A stretch of DNA of 64,000 nt from Salinicoccus sp. Bachu38 (GTDB lineage Bacteria > Bacillota > Bacilli > Staphylococcales > Salinicoccaceae): contig NZ_CP138333.2 in the NCBI RefSeq assembly GCF_038561955.2, forward strand, positions 1,612,001-1,676,000, in the 5' to 3' direction. This document shows positions 1 to 9,596 of this stretch, piece by piece. Made by a program: the position numbers and the translations under genes. The notes under the pieces are model-generated. The model did no database searches, was not told the DNA's origin, and saw nothing but the letters and a program-made list of their open reading frames with translations. Numbering within the stretch: position 1 is the first letter of the stretch; the number at the start of each line of letters is the position of its first letter.

Positions 1-1
1 T

Positions 2-2407
2 TTTACTGCCTATGACACAATCTGGAACATCATCCTCTTTACAGTGCTTGCAGCCACCCTGGTGGGCATACTTGCATTCAGCATCGGCGTCGGCTATTTT
101 GCAGCCCTCATAAATGATGAGGAGATCCAGCCGGCTGAAGAAGTGAACACGGCGCTGACTGAAATGACGGAGAGCACCACTGTCGCTTTCGGCTCAGGCG
201 AAGCACTCGGTACTTTGAGGGCAGACCTGATACGGGAGCGTGTAGACTATGAAAATATTTCCCCACATGTCGTTGAAGCACTCATAGCCACCGAGGATGA
301 ATACTTCTATGAACATAACGGCGTCGTGCCAAAAGCCTTCATGAGAGCCGCACTCCAGCAGGTCGCAGGTTCGGAATCGGGTACAGGCGGCAGTACGCTG
401 ACGCAGCAGCTGGTAAAAAATCAGCTGCTGACGAATGAAACGACATTCGACCGCAAGGCGACAGAACTCCTGCTTGCATTCCGCGTGGAAAAGCTTCTGT
501 CCAAGGAAGAAATCCTGGAAGCCTATCTGAACGCCGTATCTTTCGGCCGTAATGCCAACGGCCAGAACATCGCCGGTGTACAGGCTGCTGCAGAAGGAAT
601 ATTCGGCAAGGATGCAGATGAATTGAACCTCGCGGAAAGTGCCTTCATTGCCGGTCTCCCGCAGAACCCTTATGCATACACTCCTTTCATGCAGGGCGGT
701 GCAGTCAAGGAGCCAGAATATCTCGAGGCAGGCAAGAACAGGCAGCGCTTCGTATTGGAAAGGATGCTTCTGGAAGGCAAGATCACCCAGGAGGAGCACG
801 ACGAAGCTGTTGAGTATGACCTGTACGCCAATCTGACCGACAGCGTGACTGTGCCGAACCAGAACTATCCATTCCTGACCGATGAGGTGGAAAGACGCAG
901 TATAGACATACTTAAGTATCACCTTGCCGAAGAAGATGGCCTGACACGTGAGGATGTCGACTCCACTCCTCTTATCAACCAGGAGTATACAGGCATGGCG
1001 AACACTGCACTGAGAAACCAGGGCTATCATATCGAAACGACAATCGATAAGACGATCTACGACACGATGCAGGATGTAAAGGACAATTCAAGCTACTATT
1101 ATGGATCGAGAAGCATCGAAGACGCTGAGGATGCTACAGAGGAGGAGCAGGAAGCAGGCGATGAAGTGTTCGAACACGAACTTGGCGCCATGCTGAAAGA
1201 CAACCAGACCGGCAAGATCCTCGGTTTCATCGGCGGACGGGACCATGAACGGTCTTCCATCAACCATGCGACCCAGACGAGCCGCCAAGCCGGCTCGACT
1301 ATGAAACCGCTGATCACCTATGGTCCGGCGCTCGATAAAGGACTGATTGCTCCGGATACAGTACTGCTGGATGAAATCTTCACTATACCGAACCCTTACG
1401 GAGACGATTACAGCCCCCGAAACTATGATGTGGATGAGGAATTCGGACTCGTTTCCGCCAAGCATGCACTCAGCAACTCATACAACTTGAGCACTCTGAG
1501 GCTGTGGGCGGATGTCAGACAGCATAACCCTCAGGAGTACTTCCAAAAAATGGACATACCGATCAGTGATACTTTCTATTCCAATGAAGATACACTTGTT
1601 CCATCAATGCCTCTAGGCTCCAACAACATGTCGGTCGAGGACAATGCGAACGCATTCTCCACTTTCGCAAACAACGGCGAAATGGTCGACAGCTACATGA
1701 TCGAATCGATCACCAGCCCGACCGGCGAAGTCATATATGAGCATGAAAGTGAATCCACCCAGGTATTCAAGGATTCTACAGCCTATCTCATGACCGACAT
1801 ACTCAAGGAAACCTTCCAGACCGGTTCCGCCTACTATATCCAGGACTACTACAACAGTGTCAACGACACTTATGACTGGGCGGCCAAGACGGGTACATCA
1901 AACGGATTTGTGGATTCATGGTTCATGGGCTACAATCCAAAAGTCACACTTGGAGTCTGGATGGGATACGACCGTAATATTCCACAGGTGGCCAACCAGG
2001 ATAGTGAACAGCACCTGCACATCTATAACTGGCGCGATATTGCCCAATCACTGAGCGAAGTTGCTCCGGAACAGATGGGAGCCAATGAACGGTTCAGCCG
2101 ACCTTCTTCTGTCAGGGAAGTCGAATACTGTGCCCTCACCATGGAAATGGAAGAGGACTGCGAAGATGATCTTGATGATCCTCGTGAAGGTCTGATCGCA
2201 GAAGATACACGATTGACCGACAAGGACAGTCTGAGCGACTCCGAAATCATGCAGAGGATGGGAGAGGACTTCGACTCCGAACTCAGCACTTCGGATCTCC
2301 GCGGTACGGTGACGAATTCCTATGATGACCGCTATCGTGTCGGAGGCAGTTCCTCCAGTTCGGACGATGATGAAGATGAAGATGAAGACGAAGAAGATGA
2401 TGAGTAA
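2..2407 (+). CDS. Class A penicillin-binding protein (5'-truncated)
   Basis: Bifunctional peptidoglycan glycosyltransferase/transpeptidase acting outside the membrane. The frame is open to the left edge, so the true start lies outside the window; the GTG at 44 is only an internal start-like codon. A membrane helix is encoded near 30-120. The glycosyltransferase domain shows EDEYFYEHNG and GGSTLTQQ. The transpeptidase domain shows STMK (SxxK), SYN (SxN) and KTGT. The C-terminus ends in a Ser-rich stretch and then an almost purely Asp/Glu tail, unusual for the family but plausible in a halotolerant organism. The gene is convergent with fhs and shares a symmetric terminator with it. Confidence 0.93.
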   Translation, partial: FTAYDTIWNIILFTVLAATLVGILAFSIGVGYFAALINDEEIQPAEEVNTALTEMTESTTVAFGSGEALGTLRADLIRERVDYENISPHVVEALIATEDEYFYEHNGVVPKAFMRAALQQVAGSESGTGGSTLTQQLVKNQLLTNETTFDRKATELLLAFRVEKLLSKEEILEAYLNAVSFGRNANGQNIAGVQAAAEGIFGKDADELNLAESAFIAGLPQNPYAYTPFMQGGAVKEPEYLEAGKNRQRFVLERMLLEGKITQEEHDEAVEYDLYANLTDSVTVPNQNYPFLTDEVERRSIDILKYHLAEEDGLTREDVDSTPLINQEYTGMANTALRNQGYHIETTIDKTIYDTMQDVKDNSSYYYGSRSIEDAEDATEEEQEAGDEVFEHELGAMLKDNQTGKILGFIGGRDHERSSINHATQTSRQAGSTMKPLITYGPALDKGLIAPDTVLLDEIFTIPNPYGDDYSPRNYDVDEEFGLVSAKHALSNSYNLSTLRLWADVRQHNPQEYFQKMDIPISDTFYSNEDTLVPSMPLGSNNMSVEDNANAFSTFANNGEMVDSYMIESITSPTGEVIYEHESESTQVFKDSTAYLMTDILKETFQTGSAYYIQDYYNSVNDTYDWAAKTGTSNGFVDSWFMGYNPKVTLGVWMGYDRNIPQVANQDSEQHLHIYNWRDIAQSLSEVAPEQMGANERFSRPSSVREVEYCALTMEMEEDCEDDLDDPREGLIAEDTRLTDKDSLSDSEIMQRMGEDFDSELSTSDLRGTVTNSYDDRYRVGGSSSSSDDDEDEDEDEEDDE

Positions 2408-2409
2408 TC

Positions 2410-2445
2410 AAAAATCGCCCCTATCGATCGATAGGGGCGATTTTT
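2410..2445. terminator. Bidirectional rho-independent terminator (pbp / fhs)
   Basis: A perfect 36-nt palindrome with core ATCGCCCCTATCGATCGATA and flanking A/T runs lies between the convergent pbp and fhs genes. The A-run on one side and T-run on the other make it usable on both strands. Confidence 0.9.
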
Positions 2446-2470
2446 CTTGATCTTATATTCTTTTTTATTT

Positions 2471-4138
2471 TTAGAACAGGCCTTTGGAGTTGCCGTCGGC
2501 ATCCACATCCATGTTCACTGCTGAAGGGACTTTAGGCAATCCTGGCATTGTCATGATATCTCCTGTCAGGGCAACGACGAATCCTGCTCCTGCCTTGGCG
2601 ACAACTTCCCTTACAGTCACCTTGAAGCCGTTTGGGCGTCCGAGGAGTGAAGGGTCATCGCTCAGGGAATACTGTGTTTTTGCCATGCATACCGGGAATT
2701 CTCCCCAGCCGTGGCGGTCGATTTCTGCCAGCTGCTTCTTGGCTTTGTCTGTAAAGTTGACACCGTCTCCGCCGTAGACTTCAGTAACGATCTTTTCTAT
2801 TTTCTGATCGATCGGAAGTGAATCTTCATAAAGATGCTTGAAGTTTTGTGGTTCATCGAGCACTTCAAGTACCTTCTCAGCAAGTTCCGTACCACCTGAA
2901 CCACCATGCTCCCACACTTTGGTCAGGGATACCCGTACATTCTGCTCCTCGCACCAGTTGAGGACGTAGTCCCTCTCTTCGTCCGTGTCCGTCACGAAGT
3001 CGTTGAGTGCAACGACTGGCTCAATGCCGAACTTGCGTGCATTTTCGATATGCTTCTCAAGGTTTGCGATGCCCTCTTTCAGTGCATCCACATTCGCTTC
3101 ACCCAGATCTTTCTTGGCAACGCCGCCATTCATCTTGAGTGCACGGATCGTCGCCACAAGTACAATCGCATCAGGTGCGAATTCACCTTTTCTTGCTTTG
3201 ATGTTCATGAATTTCTCTCCACCGAGGTCGGAACCGAATCCACATTCCGTAACGACGATGTCAGCAAGTTTCCTTGCAGTGTTCGTTGCGATGAGTGAGT
3301 TGCATCCGTGTGCAATGTTGGCGAAAGGTCCACCATGGATGAGTGCCGGAGTACCTTCCATCGTCTGTACGAGGTTCGGCTTGATGGCCTCTTTCAACAG
3401 AAGTGCAAGTGCCCCTTCGACTTCGAGCTGCCCGACTGTAATCGGTTCCTTGTCATAAGTGTAGCCGATGACAATGTCAGCCAGCTTTTTCTTGAGATCG
3501 ATTATGTCACTTGCAAGACACAGCACCGCCATGATTTCACTCGCCACTGTAATATCAAATCCATCTTCTCTTGGGACGCCGCGTGTCGGCCCACCAAGTC
3601 CTACTACCACCTGGCGCAGTGCACGGTCGTTCATGTCCAGCACGCGTTTCCAGGTTACACGTCTTGGATCGATATTCAGTTTATTGCCGTGATGGATATG
3701 GTTGTCGATGAATGCTGAAAGTGCATTGTTGGCTGTTGTGATCGCGTGAAGGTCTCCGTTGAAATGGAGGTTGATTTCTTCCATCGGAAGCACCTGTGCA
3801 CGTCCACCGCCTGTCGCACCACCCTTGATGCCCATTACCGGGCCGAGGGAGGGTTCGCGGAGTGCCACCATAACATTCTTCTCGAGCTGGTTGAACGCAT
3901 CTGCGAGGCCCACAGTACAAGTGGACTTCCCTTCCCCTGCCGGTGTCGGGTTCATTGCGGATACGAGTACGACTTTGGATTGCTTTTCATTTCCTTCGAT
4001 CTTATGTATGTCGACTTTTGCCTTGTATTTGCCATACATCTCTAAAGCATCATGCGGAATACCCGCCTTTTCTGCAATTTCCTCAATAGGTTTGATGTCT
4101 GCTTTCGCAGCAATTTCCTGGTCTGTCAAATGTGCCAC
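2471..4138 (-). CDS. fhs: Formate-tetrahydrofolate ligase
   Basis: ATP-dependent synthesis of 10-formyl-THF from formate and THF in one-carbon metabolism, in the cytoplasm. The 555-residue length is normal for the family. The nucleotide-binding motif TPAGEGKST is near residue 68, followed by the family-typical [20 protein letters not shown] region (residues about 92-112). The start is GTG at 4138, with AAGGAG about 10 nt upstream. It is transcribed alone, bounded by hairpins at both ends. Identity is clear from the conserved motifs. Confidence 0.97.
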   Translation of the reverse strand: MAHLTDQEIAAKADIKPIEEIAEKAGIPHDALEMYGKYKAKVDIHKIEGNEKQSKVVLVSAMNPTPAGEGKSTCTVGLADAFNQLEKNVMVALREPSLGPVMGIKGGATGGGRAQVLPMEEINLHFNGDLHAITTANNALSAFIDNHIHHGNKLNIDPRRVTWKRVLDMNDRALRQVVVGLGGPTRGVPREDGFDITVASEIMAVLCLASDIIDLKKKLADIVIGYTYDKEPITVGQLEVEGALALLLKEAIKPNLVQTMEGTPALIHGGPFANIAHGCNSLIATNTARKLADIVVTECGFGSDLGGEKFMNIKARKGEFAPDAIVLVATIRALKMNGGVAKKDLGEANVDALKEGIANLEKHIENARKFGIEPVVALNDFVTDTDEERDYVLNWCEEQNVRVSLTKVWEHGGSGGTELAEKVLEVLDEPQNFKHLYEDSLPIDQKIEKIVTEVYGGDGVNFTDKAKKQLAEIDRHGWGEFPVCMAKTQYSLSDDPSLLGRPNGFKVTVREVVAKAGAGFVVALTGDIMTMPGLPKVPSAVNMDVDADGNSKGLF

Positions 4139-4201
4139 CCTGTCATCTCCTTTTTACATTAATATGATTCCTACCCTTCCATTATGCCATAATAAACAGA
4201 A

Positions 4202-4230
4202 AATTGCCCCTAATATTTATTAGGGGCAAT
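4202..4230 (-). terminator. Rho-independent terminator after acsA
   Basis: The stem ATTGCCCCTAA / TTAGGGGCAAT with a short AT loop is followed on the minus strand by TTTTC. It lies just downstream of the acsA stop and upstream of fhs. Confidence 0.8.
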
Positions 4231-4237
4231 CAGGTTT

Positions 4238-5950
4238 TTAATCGTCATCCATGGAGGACAGGTCGCCTGTCGGCAGGTCAAGCTCCCATGCTTTCAGCAC
4301 GCGGCGCATGATCTTACCACTTCTCGTCTTAGGCAGCTTATCCTTGAATTCAATCTCTCTTGGCGCAGCATGTGCTGCAAGGCCTTCTTTGACATATTTG
4401 CGGATCTCTTCTTTCAGTTCATCCGTCGGCTCGTTGCCTTCCCTGAGCGCGATGAACGCCTTGACGATCTCTCCTCGGACGGGGTCCGGCTTGCCGATTA
4501 CCCCTGCCTCCTGTACTGCAGGATGCTCCACGAGCTTGGATTCTATTTCGAATGGTCCAACACGCTCACCGGCTGTCATGATGACATCATCCACACGGCC
4601 CTGGAACCAGTAGTAGCCATCTTCATCCTTATAGGCGGAGTCACCGGATACATACCAGTCGCCGATGAAGTAGGAATCGTACTTGGCATCATTCTTCCAG
4701 ATTTTGCGCATCATCGCAGGCCATCCGCGTTTCATCGCCAGGTTGCCCATGCGGTTTGACGGCAGTTCGTTGCCTTCATCGTCTATGATTGCCGCTTCAA
4801 TACCCGGCAGCGGTTTGCCCATGGAACCGCCTTTGATATCCATTGCCGGCATGTTGACGATCATATGTGCCCCTGTTTCGGTCATCCACCAAGTGTCATG
4901 GATTCTCAGGTTGAACACCTTCATTCCCCATTTGACCACTTCCGGATTGAGCGGTTCACCAACTGACAGTACATGGCGGAGCGAAGACAGGTCATAGTCG
5001 TTTACGATTTCATCCCCTGCCCCCATGAGCATACGGAATGCCGTCGGCGCACTGTACCAGATTGTTATGTTCAAGTCCTGGATGGCACCATACCACGATT
5101 CAGGGGAGAAACGGCCGCCGACTACGACGTTCGTTGCACCGTTCAGCCACGGTGCAAATATACCGTATGATGTACCCGTCACCCAGCCCGGGTCGGCTGT
5201 GCACCAGTAGACATCGTCCTCTTTGAGATCAAGCACATATTTGCCGGAGATATAGTGCTGGACCATGGCATGCTGGACATGCAGAACTCCCTTCGGCTGA
5301 CCTGTCGACCCACTCGTATAGTGCAGGATAAGTCCATCTTCCTTGTCCAGCCACTCTATATCGAATTCATCACTCGCCTTCTCGTAGCTAGCATCGAAAT
5401 CGACATACCTTTCATCGGAACCATCTCCGACGACGACGACTTTCTCAAGATTCGGCAGATCATCCATAGGAATTCTTGGCAGCAGCTCAGGTGTCGTAAT
5501 GATGACTTTGGCATCACTGTTCTCGAGACGATCCTTTACTGCCTTTTCCATGAATGCTTCAAACAGCGGACCTACGATTGCACCGATCTTCAGGGCACCA
5601 AGCAGTGAAAAGTAGAGTTCGGGACTTCTTGCCATGAAAATGAATACACGGTCCCCTTTGACAACTCCTGCTTCATCCCTGAGGACATTGGCGGCTTTGT
5701 TGGATGCTTTCTTCAGGTCCTCAAATGTATATGAGAGTTTCTGGTCGCCATTTTTATAGTGAAGTGCGACTTTATCACCACGACCATCTTCAACATGCTT
5801 GTCTATGCACTCATAGGCCATGTTGTATTTCCCGGTCTCATACCAGGAGAATTGCTTCTCCACTTCTTTCCAGTCGTGGTTTTTCACCGCCTCGTCATAA
5901 TCCTTCAAGTTAGGATTCTGATCCGTTGCTTCGTAAAGTTCTACCTTCAT
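4238..5950 (-). CDS. acsA: Acetyl-CoA synthetase
   Basis: AMP-forming acetate:CoA ligase, 570 residues, close to B. subtilis AcsA. It activates acetate via acetyl-AMP. Visible motifs are the P-loop-like YTSGSTGQPKG, TETGA, the hinge region SGDSAYKDEDGYYWFQGR and the C-terminal PKTRSGKIMRR, whose second lysine is the residue acetylated by AcuA in related systems. ATG start with a GGGGAG ribosome-binding site. It is divergent from acuABC, the same arrangement as in B. subtilis, which implies control by reversible lysine acetylation. Confidence 0.96.
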   Translation of the reverse strand: MKVELYEATDQNPNLKDYDEAVKNHDWKEVEKQFSWYETGKYNMAYECIDKHVEDGRGDKVALHYKNGDQKLSYTFEDLKKASNKAANVLRDEAGVVKGDRVFIFMARSPELYFSLLGALKIGAIVGPLFEAFMEKAVKDRLENSDAKVIITTPELLPRIPMDDLPNLEKVVVVGDGSDERYVDFDASYEKASDEFDIEWLDKEDGLILHYTSGSTGQPKGVLHVQHAMVQHYISGKYVLDLKEDDVYWCTADPGWVTGTSYGIFAPWLNGATNVVVGGRFSPESWYGAIQDLNITIWYSAPTAFRMLMGAGDEIVNDYDLSSLRHVLSVGEPLNPEVVKWGMKVFNLRIHDTWWMTETGAHMIVNMPAMDIKGGSMGKPLPGIEAAIIDDEGNELPSNRMGNLAMKRGWPAMMRKIWKNDAKYDSYFIGDWYVSGDSAYKDEDGYYWFQGRVDDVIMTAGERVGPFEIESKLVEHPAVQEAGVIGKPDPVRGEIVKAFIALREGNEPTDELKEEIRKYVKEGLAAHAAPREIEFKDKLPKTRSGKIMRRVLKAWELDLPTGDLSSMDDD

Positions 5951-5991
5951 AATAATAACTCCCCTTTTGTGTTTTCTCTTTTACACTTCTT

Positions 5992-6021
5992 ATTATATAA
6001 TAGAATAGAACAATTTTTCAA
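5992..6021 (-). promoter_or_regulatory. SigA-type promoter of acsA
   Basis: On the minus strand, TTGAAA (6021-6016), an 18-nt spacer and TATAAT (5997-5992) sit about 40 nt upstream of the acsA start. No CcpA cre site could be seen in the 104-bp acsA/acuA intergenic region. Confidence 0.5.
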
Positions 6022-6054
6022 AATAATTAAAATAAAATCCAGGAGGGCTTCTTT

Positions 6055-6687
6055 TTGCATCACATAAAGACTTATTATAAAGAAGAGTACGAGACGGAAA
6101 ATCACTCATTTATCCTTGAAGGACCTTTGACTGCCAAAGAGCTTTCCGGCTTCACATATGATGATGGTCTTGATGCTTTCCGCCCGCCGGTCGAGCAGTT
6201 CGAAGCGATAAAGGAAATCGCCGACCTGGAAGAAGGTAGAATCCTGATCGTCAGGGAGGGGGATCACATCATCGGATACGTGACCTTCCTCCATCCCGAC
6301 CCCATGGAACGCTGGTCTGATGGCAACCTTCCCTATATCATGGAGCTCGGTGCCGTCGAAATCAGTCTGGACTACCGCAGTTTCGGCCTCGGCAAACGTC
6401 TGCTGAAGCTGTCCATGCAGGATGAGTTCATGGAAAATTACATCATTATCACAACGGAATACTACTGGCATTGGGACCTTAAGAACAGCGGTCTTGATGT
6501 GTATGAATATAAGGACTTGATGATCAGGCTGATGGCGAGTGCCGGGTTCGAGGTCTTTCAGACGAACGACCCCGAAATCACTGGCCACCCCGCCAATACG
6601 CTCATGGCACGTGTAGGCAGGAATATCAAAGAGGAACAGATGATGGCTTTTGATAAGCTGAGATTTAAAAACCGCTTTTTTTTCTAG
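6055..6687 (+). CDS. acuA: Acetoin utilization protein AcuA, protein acetyltransferase
   Basis: GNAT-family acetyltransferase of 210 residues; the B. subtilis orthologue acetylates and inactivates AcsA. The start is TTG at 6055, chosen because AGGAGGG lies 7-8 nt upstream and no other start fits. The central region (LGAVEISLDYRSFGLGKRLL) matches the GNAT acetyl-CoA-binding loop, with a Q/R-x-x-G-x-G/A-like segment. It is the first gene of acuABC and divergent from its target acsA. Confidence 0.92.
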   Translation: MHHIKTYYKEEYETENHSFILEGPLTAKELSGFTYDDGLDAFRPPVEQFEAIKEIADLEEGRILIVREGDHIIGYVTFLHPDPMERWSDGNLPYIMELGAVEISLDYRSFGLGKRLLKLSMQDEFMENYIIITTEYYWHWDLKNSGLDVYEYKDLMIRLMASAGFEVFQTNDPEITGHPANTLMARVGRNIKEEQMMAFDKLRFKNRFFF

Positions 6688-6697
6688 GAGGAGAGAA

Positions 6698-7339
6698 ATG
6701 CTAGTTGAAAGAATTATGACCAGTCCGGTCAGAACACTGACGCCCGAACACACGATTGAAGATGCACTGAATATGATGAGCACCTACTCTTTCCGTCACA
6801 TCCCGATCATTGATGATGCTGAAAATCTGGTGGGTATCGTCTCCGACAGGGATATCAAACTGACACTGCCTTCCGTGCTTTCGGATGATGATCCCGATTT
6901 CACACTGAAAGTGCCCATATCGAGGATTATGCGCAAGCGGGTCACCTACTGCCATCCGCTGGATTTCGTCGAGGAGATCGCGCTTGATTTCTATCACTAT
7001 GCAATCGGCGCGATACCAGTCCTCAGAAATGGCAGGATTGTGGGTATCATCACCCAGAAGGATATGCTCAATACCTATCTGGAACTGACTGGAATTACAG
7101 AGCCGGGCTCGATAATAGAAGTGGATATCGAAGACCGTACCGGTGTCATCTATGATATCGGCAAGGTGTTCAAGGATCTCAACATAAAGATCGTGAGCAT
7201 TTCCGTCTATAGAAACAAGGAGAAGAAGGGGTATAAGACAATTGTGCTGCGGGTACAGGCAATGAATCCGAGAAAAGCCATCGATACACTCAAAGACAGA
7301 GGGTTCACCGTGCTTGAACCCTCGCAGATGGGCCAATGA
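6698..7339 (+). CDS. acuB: AcuB, CBS-domain protein with C-terminal ACT-like region
   Basis: A 213-residue protein with two CBS domains (about residues 1-60 and 75-135; typical VxxxxSDRDIK and GIITQKDML segments) followed by an ACT-like region. CBS pairs usually bind adenine nucleotides; the exact role of AcuB is not settled. The ribosome-binding site AGGAGGAG overlaps the acuA stop, and the gene overlaps acuC by 4 nt (ATGA), so translational coupling is likely. Confidence 0.9.
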   Translation: MLVERIMTSPVRTLTPEHTIEDALNMMSTYSFRHIPIIDDAENLVGIVSDRDIKLTLPSVLSDDDPDFTLKVPISRIMRKRVTYCHPLDFVEEIALDFYHYAIGAIPVLRNGRIVGIITQKDMLNTYLELTGITEPGSIIEVDIEDRTGVIYDIGKVFKDLNIKIVSISVYRNKEKKGYKTIVLRVQAMNPRKAIDTLKDRGFTVLEPSQMGQ

Positions 7340-8487
7340 CAAGACCACTCTATGTGTACGATGATGCATTGCTCAAGTACCGCTTCCACGCCACCCACCC
7401 CTTCAATCAGATGAGGCTGAAGATGACGACCGATCTACTGATGGCGTCGGGTCATCTTAGGGCCGCGGATATCATCAGACCGCGCGAAGCAACTGACGAG
7501 GAGCTCGAACTGGTACACAAGAAGGATTTCATCGAAGCCGTGAAGCTTGCAGGTGAGGGAAAACTGCCTGAAGACAAGATGGAGAGCTATGGCCTCAATA
7601 CGGAGGATACGCCAAGTTTCGAAGGCATGCATGAGAAAAGCCGCATGCTTGTAGGGGCCACATTGAGCGCTGTGGAGGCTGTCATGGATGGAAGGACGGA
7701 TAAGGCACTGAGTCTTGCTGGGGGACTTCACCATGGCTTCAGCGGACGGGCAAGCGGCTTCTGCATCTATAATGATTCGGCGGTCGCCATAGAATATATC
7801 AGAAGAAAGTATGGCAAACGTGTACTCTATATCGATACCGACGCCCATCATGGTGACGGTGTGCAATGGATCTTCTATGACACGAACGAAGTCATGACCT
7901 ACTCCATCCATGAAACAGGCCGATACCTGTTCCCGGGGACCGGAAGCCTGACGGAACGGGGCACTGAAGAAGGATTCGGTTTTGCAGTCAACCTGCCCAT
8001 CGATGCTTTCACTGAAGACACCTCCTTCCTGGAGATATTCAAGGAGACGCTCGAAGCGGCAATCAGAAAGTTCCAGCCGGATGTGATATTCAGCCAGAAT
8101 GGTGTCGATGCACATTTCCGGGATCCGATGACCCATCTGGCACTGACTTCGAGAACCTTCGAGGAGATTCCCCGCTTTGTAAACCATATGGCCGACAAGT
8201 ATACGGATGGCAAATGGATTGCCGTCGGTGGGGGCGGCTACAACATATGGCAGGTCGTCCCGCGCATGTGGGCCCAGATATGGCTCAGTATGACCGGCAC
8301 TCCCGCTCCCCGCGGCCCCTTGCCGGAAGCATTCATGGAGCAGTACCGTTCCAGGAGCCCGGTCGACTTCCCTGAAAATTGGGAGGATGTGCTGACCGAC
8401 TATAGCGACATCCCCCGGCGTGAGGAAATCAGTGAAAAGAACCGCAGCATGCTCACCCGGGCCATGCTCCACCTGGAGGAGCAGTAA
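7336..8487 (+). CDS. acuC: AcuC, histone-deacetylase-family protein deacetylase
   Basis: Zn-dependent deacetylase of 383 residues; in B. subtilis it reactivates AcsA by removing the acetyl group. HDAC signatures are intact: GGLHHGFSGRASGFC, the metal/catalytic DTDAHHGDGVQ, SIHETGRYLFPGTG, NGVDAH and GGGGYN. The ATG overlaps the acuB stop (ATGA). It is the last gene of acuABC and is followed by a strong hairpin shared with the convergent ccpA. Confidence 0.95.
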   Translation: MTRPLYVYDDALLKYRFHATHPFNQMRLKMTTDLLMASGHLRAADIIRPREATDEELELVHKKDFIEAVKLAGEGKLPEDKMESYGLNTEDTPSFEGMHEKSRMLVGATLSAVEAVMDGRTDKALSLAGGLHHGFSGRASGFCIYNDSAVAIEYIRRKYGKRVLYIDTDAHHGDGVQWIFYDTNEVMTYSIHETGRYLFPGTGSLTERGTEEGFGFAVNLPIDAFTEDTSFLEIFKETLEAAIRKFQPDVIFSQNGVDAHFRDPMTHLALTSRTFEEIPRFVNHMADKYTDGKWIAVGGGGYNIWQVVPRMWAQIWLSMTGTPAPRGPLPEAFMEQYRSRSPVDFPENWEDVLTDYSDIPRREEISEKNRSMLTRAMLHLEEQ

Positions 8488-8501
8488 GCTTTGAACACAC
8501 T

Positions 8502-8541
8502 AATAGAAAAGACGGACTCCTCGGAGTCCGTCTTTTCTATT
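8502..8541. terminator. Bidirectional terminator (acuC / ccpA)
   Basis: A 19-bp perfect stem (AATAGAAAAGACGGACTCC and its complement) with a TC loop lies between convergent genes. The ccpA stop codon lies inside the right arm. Confidence 0.92.
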
Positions 8542-9526
8542 TCGTTGTTGCCCGGTATTCAATTTTATAGGGAAGGATGACATTCGCCTCTTCCACAGTC
8601 TCTTCATTCATGTATTTGGTGAGCAGACGCATTCCGACTGCCCCGATATCATACAAGGGCAGGGCCACACTCGACAATGGAGGCCGTACCATGTTCACCA
8701 GGCGCGTATTGCTGCAGCTCATGATCTGTATTTCATCCGGTACCGCGATGTTGTGGTCCATCGCACCGTGCAGCACGCCGATGGCTGTTTCATCACTCAT
8801 TGTAATGACGACATCCGATTTCAGTTCCTGTATCTTGCCAAACAGGGATTTACCCGACTGGTAATCTTCGGCTGCGGAAAGGATGTACTGCTCATCGAAA
8901 TCCTTGTTCTTCTCCTGGTAGGCCGCTTTTATGCCTTCCTCAATGTGACGCTCCAGCTGTTCCGAATAGGAAGCTTTGACAAATGCAATCTGTTCAGCGC
9001 CTTCCTCAAGGAATTTTGAAGCAGCCTCCTTGATGGCTTCATAGTAGTCTATGTTGACGGATGGCATGTTTTCATCCTTCTCGCTGGTACCGCATATGAC
9101 AACTGGGAGATGTGAGCCCTTTATGTCATTGAGCGTCTCCTCGTTCAATGCACCACCCAGGAAGACGATGCCATCGACCTGCTTGCTGATCAGGCCAAGG
9201 AAAGCATCCCTTTCCTTTTCCGGATCATTGTCTGTGTTCGTAATGATGATCTGATAGTTATACATCTCGGCAATATCGTCCAGACCACGTGCCAGAGAGG
9301 AATAGTACAAGTTTGAAATATCCGGAATGATGACACCGACAGTCGTCGTCTTCTTGCTAGCCAGACCGCGTGCCACGGCATTCGGACGATAGTCCAGCCT
9401 TTCTATAACATCTTTAACTTTTTTTCTTGTTTCCGGCTTGACGTTGGGATTCCCGTTAAGCACTCTGGAAACTGTTGCCATCGATACTTTGGCCTCTCTG
9501 GCAACATCATATATGGTAACCGTCAT
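8537..9526 (-). CDS. ccpA: Catabolite control protein A
   Basis: LacI/GalR-family global regulator of carbon catabolite repression, working with HPr-Ser46-P on cre sites. The start is set at ATG 9526 (MTVTIYDVAREAKVSMATVS, the canonical N-terminus and helix-turn-helix), giving 329 residues, the normal CcpA length. GGGGGTG lies upstream; an open extension to 9634 has no support. It contains the LacI-type core (VGVIIPDISNLYYS; VDGIVFLGG). It sits directly after aroA, as in Bacillus and Staphylococcus. A cre-like site precedes it. Confidence 0.97.
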   Translation of the reverse strand: MTVTIYDVAREAKVSMATVSRVLNGNPNVKPETRKKVKDVIERLDYRPNAVARGLASKKTTTVGVIIPDISNLYYSSLARGLDDIAEMYNYQIIITNTDNDPEKERDAFLGLISKQVDGIVFLGGALNEETLNDIKGSHLPVVICGTSEKDENMPSVNIDYYEAIKEAASKFLEEGAEQIAFVKASYSEQLERHIEEGIKAAYQEKNKDFDEQYILSAAEDYQSGKSLFGKIQELKSDVVITMSDETAIGVLHGAMDHNIAVPDEIQIMSCSNTRLVNMVRPPLSSVALPLYDIGAVGMRLLTKYMNEETVEEANVILPYKIEYRATTK

Positions 9527-9546
9527 ATTGCACCCCCGCACGCTTT

Positions 9547-9560
9547 TGAAAGCGCTTTTT
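9547..9560 (-). promoter_or_regulatory. cre-like CcpA operator upstream of ccpA
   Basis: The plus-strand reading TGAAAGCGCTTTTT is close to the cre consensus TGNAANCGNTNNCA. It lies about 20-35 nt upstream of the ccpA start, just downstream of a possible -10 (minus-strand TATTAT/TATAGT). Its position suggests autoregulation by roadblock. Binding is inferred. Confidence 0.55.
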
Positions 9561-9596
9561 GTACTATAATAACATGACTGTAAAGTTTCGTCATGG

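Noticed and set aside
194-1030. 278-residue minus-strand ORF inside the penicillin-binding protein gene
   Set aside because: It is antisense to a gene with intact catalytic motifs, has no ribosome-binding site and no recognisable protein pattern; an artefact of codon bias.
4139-4237. Sigma-B-like GTTTAT-N15-GGGTAG upstream of fhs
   Set aside because: Spacer differs from the 13 nt seen in all stronger candidates, and a SigA-type extended -10 (TGG-CATAAT) in the same stretch is just as likely.
5951-6054. CcpA cre site between acsA and acuA
   Set aside because: Looked for because Bacillus has one; no sequence with the TGNNANCGNTNNCA pattern is present.
7435-8472. 345-residue minus-strand ORF opposite acuC
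   Set aside because: Lies fully opposite the HDAC-family gene with complete motifs; low-complexity Cys/His-rich translation; shadow frame.
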